Origin: DATAOG01 sp046727895
GTDB lineage: Bacteria > Pseudomonadota > Alphaproteobacteria > Geminicoccales > Geminicoccaceae
Direction of reading: 5' to 3'
Assembly (NCBI GenBank): GCA_046727895.1
Contig: JBKPDM010000596.1
Span: 1-29,506, forward strand
Length of the DNA: 29,506 bases
Shown: positions 26,430-29,506 of the stretch, piece after piece
How the letters are laid out: every line of letters starts with the position of its first letter
How positions within the stretch are numbered: the stretch's first letter is position 1
Position numbers and translations under genes: made by a program
The notes under the pieces: model-generated
The model's input: the letters and a program-made list of their open reading frames with translations, nothing else
The model's database searches: none
Told to the model about the DNA's origin: nothing

Positions 26430-28253
26430 ATGGTCGACCAGAGCGCGATCTCGCTCGACGAATTCAAAGCGCGCCTGCCGCTGGCCGAGATCGTCGCGCG
26501 CCACGTCCGGCTGACGCGCCGCGGCCGTGACCTCTGGGGCTGCTGTCCCTTCCATAATGAGAAGACGCCCTCCTTTCACGTCGTTCAGGACAAGGGCTTC
26601 TACCACTGCTTCGGCTGCGGGCAGCACGGTAACGCTATCGATTTCGTCATGGCGCTCGAAGGGCTCGATTTCGCCCAGGCGATCGCCCGGCTCGCCGAGC
26701 TTACCGGTCTGCCGGAGCCGCGGCGAAGCGGCGCGCCGGCGGTGGCGGTCGATCACGCTCTCTACGCCGCGAACGAAGCCGCGGCGCGCTGGTTCGCCGG
26801 CCGGCTCGAAAGCGCACAAGGCGCCGAGGCGGCGGCCTACCTTGCCGGACGCGGGCTGGATCGCGTCACCATCGAGCGCTTTGGCCTCGGCTACGCGCCG
26901 GGCGACCGCGCGGCGCTGAAGCGCGCGCTGCTCGCCGAGGGCTACTCCGAGCAGGCTCTGATCGAGGCGGGACTGCTGGTGGCGCCAGACGATGGCGGCG
27001 CCAGCTTCGATCGCTTCCGCCATCGGGTCATGTTCCCGATCCACGACCGGCGCGGTCGCGTGGTCGGCTTCGGCGGCCGCGCGCTCGGCGAGGCGAAAGC
27101 CAAGTATCTGAACACCCCGGAGACGGCGGCCTTCCACAAGGGCGAGCTGCTCTATGGCCTGGCGCTGGCCAGGCCGGCGGTGCGCGAGCGCACCACCGTG
27201 GTGGTCGCCGAGGGCTACATGGACGTGATCGCGCTCGCCCGGGCCGGCTTCGCCAATGCCGTGGCCCCGCTCGGCACCGCGATCACCGAAGTCCAGCTGG
27301 GGCTGCTCTGGCAGCTCGCCGACGAGCCGATCCTCTGCCTCGATGGCGACGAGGCCGGACTGCGCGCCGGCCATCGCCTGATCGAGCGGGCGCTGCCGTT
27401 GCTCAAGCCGGGCAAGTCGCTCCGCTTTGCCCTTATGCCGCGCGGCGTGGACCCCGACGACATGGTCCGCCGCTGGGGCCCTGCCAGCCTGGCGGCCAAG
27501 CTGCGTGACGCCAAGCCGCTGCTCGATTTCCTCTGGGACAGCGAGATCCGGCACAAGGTGCTCGACACGCCCGAGCGGCGGGCGGCGTTGCGTCAGCGAC
27601 TGCGCGCGCTGGCTCAGAGCATCGCCGAGCGGAATCTGCGCTGGCTGTTCCAGCAGTCGGTCGAGCAGCGCTGGCAGGCGCAGTTCGGCGGGCGCGGGCG
27701 GCCCGCGACGGGAAGGCAGGCATCGATGCCCGGGCTCGCTCGGACGGTCGGCCCGGACCGGCTTGGCGCCCGGGTGACCAGCCCGGCGCGCCCCGCTGAG
27801 TGGGAGATCCTGGCGCCGGTCCTGGTTCGTCCGGAGCTGCTGCACGAGATCGAGGAGGAGCTGGCAGCGTTCGAATTCGTCGAGGTCGAACTCGGGGCGC
27901 TGCGCGAAAGTATCCTCGCCTGGTACAACGAATCGGGGCATCTTGATCTCGCTGGCCTCAACAACCACCTCTGCGAAGTCGGTTTTGCGCGCCTGATCGA
28001 GCGCTTGTCGGGCGAAGACCCCATGACGGCCTGGTACCGCCGCGATGGTCCGTCTTCGGATGAGGTGCTCGAAGGCTGGCGCGCCCGCGTTGTCCGGCAA
28101 CGTCTGTTGGCGGAGCGGCGCACGATGCGCGAGGTCAACGCCGAGGCGATCGCGCAGGAGCGCGAAGAGGACGCGAGGACCTACAGTTTGGCGGTCGACC
28201 GTTTGATCAACCAGGACCCGAGGGCGCGGGTCAAGGGCGCGGACGAGCAATGA
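26430..28253 (+). CDS. dnaG: DNA primase
   Basis: DnaG makes RNA primers at the replication fork. The 607-aa protein has the N-terminal zinc-binding CHC2 domain (GCCPFHNEKTPSFHV, YHCFGCGQHGNAIDF), the catalytic core with RFRHRVMFPIHD and GFGGRAL, a TOPRIM segment (VVVAEGYMDVIALARAG and CLDGDEAGLRAG), and a C-terminal helicase-binding region (after about residue 430). ATG 26430 has no obvious Shine-Dalgarno site, which may keep expression low. The 159 bases between yqeY and dnaG hold no feature I can name. rpoD follows 99 bases downstream, as in the macromolecular-synthesis operon. Confidence 0.96.
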   Translation: MVDQSAISLDEFKARLPLAEIVARHVRLTRRGRDLWGCCPFHNEKTPSFHVVQDKGFYHCFGCGQHGNAIDFVMALEGLDFAQAIARLAELTGLPEPRRSGAPAVAVDHALYAANEAAARWFAGRLESAQGAEAAAYLAGRGLDRVTIERFGLGYAPGDRAALKRALLAEGYSEQALIEAGLLVAPDDGGASFDRFRHRVMFPIHDRRGRVVGFGGRALGEAKAKYLNTPETAAFHKGELLYGLALARPAVRERTTVVVAEGYMDVIALARAGFANAVAPLGTAITEVQLGLLWQLADEPILCLDGDEAGLRAGHRLIERALPLLKPGKSLRFALMPRGVDPDDMVRRWGPASLAAKLRDAKPLLDFLWDSEIRHKVLDTPERRAALRQRLRALAQSIAERNLRWLFQQSVEQRWQAQFGGRGRPATGRQASMPGLARTVGPDRLGARVTSPARPAEWEILAPVLVRPELLHEIEEELAAFEFVEVELGALRESILAWYNESGHLDLAGLNNHLCEVGFARLIERLSGEDPMTAWYRRDGPSSDEVLEGWRARVVRQRLLAERRTMREVNAEAIAQEREEDARTYSLAVDRLINQDPRARVKGADEQ

Positions 28254-28352
28254 CGCCGATCGCTGGGGCCGGCTGGAATGTCGATCGGGTCCGTAGCCGG
28301 CCGATTCGCCGCTCGCGTCCGGTTCGAGCAAGGGCTGAGAAGGGATAACCGC

Positions 28353-29506
28353 ATGGCGAAGAGCGCTGTCGCGGGCGGCGTCGCCGCCGTCAAATCGTTG
28401 CCTGGCAAGGGTGTCCCGGACAGCACGATCCAGGACCTGATCGGCAGCGCGGCGAATCTCAAGAAGCTGCTGGTCCAGGCGCGCGAGCGCGGCGTGGTGA
28501 CGGTCGACGAGATCAACGCGGCACTGCCGGAAGAGGAGATCTCGCCCGACCAGCTCGACGAGCTGATCGCGATGTTCGAGGACATGGGCGTCAGCGTCGG
28601 CCGCGACGACGACGCTGCCAACGGCAGCGGCGAAGCCAAGTCCGAGCTCGAAGGCGGCGACGAGGACGCCGAGGGCGGTGCGAGCCTGGAGGAGGATCTC
28701 GGCCGGACCGACGATCCGGTGCGCATGTATCTGCGCGAGATGGGCTCGATCGAGCTGCTCTCGCGCGAGGGCGAGATCGAGATCGCCAAGCGGATCGAGG
28801 CGGGGCGCAATACGGTCCTCGAGGCGCTCTGCGAAAGCCCGCTGACCATGCGCGCGATCATCAGCTGGCGCGATGCGATCGGTCAGGGCAAGGTGCTGCT
28901 GCGTGACGTGATCGACCTCGAGGCGACCTATGGCGCCGAGCCGCAGGGCGAGGACTCTGCCGAGGCCAAGTCGGCCGAGGCCAAGTCGGCCGAGGACGGC
29001 GGCTCGGAGTCGGAGGACGGCCAGTCGGAGGACGCCCGGTCGGAGGATGCCGGCGACGGCGGCGCTGAGCGCGAGGAGTCCGAAGACGAGGACGACGACT
29101 TCGAAGGTGCGCTCTCGCTCGCGGCGATGGAGGCGTCGGTGAAGGAGGGCGTCGTCGCCACTTTCGACCAGATCGCCGAGACCTACGATCGGGTGCGTAC
29201 CCTCCAGGAGCAGCGGCTGGCGGCGATCCAGCGGAACGAGCCGACCGATGCCGAGCTCGATGCCCGGTACGAGCAGGCACGCGGCGAGGTGGTCGAGCTG
29301 GTCAACCAGATTCACCTCAACCCCAACCGGGTCGAGAGCTTGGTCGAGCAGCTCTACCAGGTCAACCGCCGGCTGAACGGTCTCGAGGGCAAGCTGCTGC
29401 GCCGGGCCGAGAGCTGCGCGGTCGAGCGCGAGTTGTTCCTGCGCCACTATCGCGGCAACGAGCTCGATCCCGAGTGGCCCGAGCGGATGGCCGAGCGGGG
29501 CACGGC
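28353..29506 (+). CDS. rpoD: Primary sigma factor RpoD, 5' part only
   Basis: The gene begins at ATG 28353 (AAGGGA seven bases upstream) and continues past the right edge; 384 codons are visible. Region 1.1 (about residues 25-90; LKKLLVQARERGVVTVDEIN) is followed by an acidic linker, region 1.2 (DDPVRMYLREMGSIELLSRE, from about residue 118) and the start of the non-conserved region (LCESPLTMRAIISWRDAIGQ). At about residues 192-252 lies an unusually long Glu/Asp/Ser/Gly stretch built from short repeats. Helical non-conserved-region sequence resumes after it. Regions 2-4 are outside the window. Confidence 0.95.
   Translation, partial: MAKSAVAGGVAAVKSLPGKGVPDSTIQDLIGSAANLKKLLVQARERGVVTVDEINAALPEEEISPDQLDELIAMFEDMGVSVGRDDDAANGSGEAKSELEGGDEDAEGGASLEEDLGRTDDPVRMYLREMGSIELLSREGEIEIAKRIEAGRNTVLEALCESPLTMRAIISWRDAIGQGKVLLRDVIDLEATYGAEPQGEDSAEAKSAEAKSAEDGGSESEDGQSEDARSEDAGDGGAEREESEDEDDDFEGALSLAAMEASVKEGVVATFDQIAETYDRVRTLQEQRLAAIQRNEPTDAELDARYEQARGEVVELVNQIHLNPNRVESLVEQLYQVNRRLNGLEGKLLRRAESCAVERELFLRHYRGNELDPEWPERMAERGT
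28959..29045 (+). repeat. 15-base tandem repeats within rpoD
   Basis: GCCGAGGCCAAGTCG occurs at 28959-28973 and 28974-28988 exactly, with a third partial copy from 28989. It is followed by a degenerate 15-base series TCGGAGGACGGCCAG-like from about 29009. All keep the reading frame and encode SAEAK and SED-type units. Confidence 0.8.

Noticed and set aside
26364..29447. 1027-codon minus-strand open frame opposite dnaG and rpoD
   Set aside because: It spans two well-identified genes and their intergenic gap; composition is that of an antisense shadow.

Overview
The window is a GC-rich (about 70% by eye) stretch of bacterial chromosome. Gene order (carA-carB-greA; yqeY-dnaG-rpoD; rplU-rpmA-obg-proB-proA-nadD-rsfS), the CueR-type copper control and protein similarity by recall all suggest an alphaproteobacterium near Rhodospirillales/Geminicoccales. 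No tRNA, rRNA, IS element, prophage or CRISPR array was recognised.

Layout. Positions 1-1500 hold the 5' end of a DOPA-dioxygenase-like gene (minus), a SAM methyltransferase (plus), a doubtful small secreted ORF and a strong palindromic terminator. Positions 1517-6880 are a copper-handling block: a CueR-type promoter, a P1B-1 copper ATPase (copA), a Met/Gly-rich exported protein, a CMD/AhpD-like protein, a SHOCT membrane protein, a frameshifted DUF4396 membrane protein (minus), and cueR itself with the C112/C120 Cu(I) ligands. Positions 6911-13406 are a minus-strand core operon: rplU and rpmA, a terminator, then obg, proB, a class III nucleotide cyclase, proA, nadD and rsfS, mostly joined by ATGA-type overlaps. 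rsfS lacks any ATG/GTG/TTG start that would give a full-length protein.

Positions 13551-15382 carry a divergent cyclase/TolB-like/TPR gene broken by two one-base losses. Positions 15455-17128 (minus) hold a PhyH dioxygenase and a DUF6969-like gene with a terminal frameshift that makes the two look fused. Positions 17563-17735 (minus) fold into a chain of hairpins ending in a textbook terminator, a probable small RNA. Then come lysR, trxB, a gene of the ELM1 family, greA, carB and carA (all minus), and yqeY, dnaG and partial rpoD (plus).

Main observations. (1) The ELM1-family gene contains a 153-bp, 51-codon block that reads correctly only on the opposite strand, with about 45 codons apparently missing beside it. 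(2) There is a structured small RNA candidate downstream of lysR. (3) rsfS probably starts at ATA, overlapping the nadD stop as ATAG. (4) All four apparent frameshifts and the inversion fall in dispensable genes while the core genes are intact, which points to real decay rather than random sequencing error, though read-level checks would settle it. (5) A cyclase sits between proB and proA. (6) The copper block has a near-perfect CueR operator. No wholly new multi-gene system was evident.
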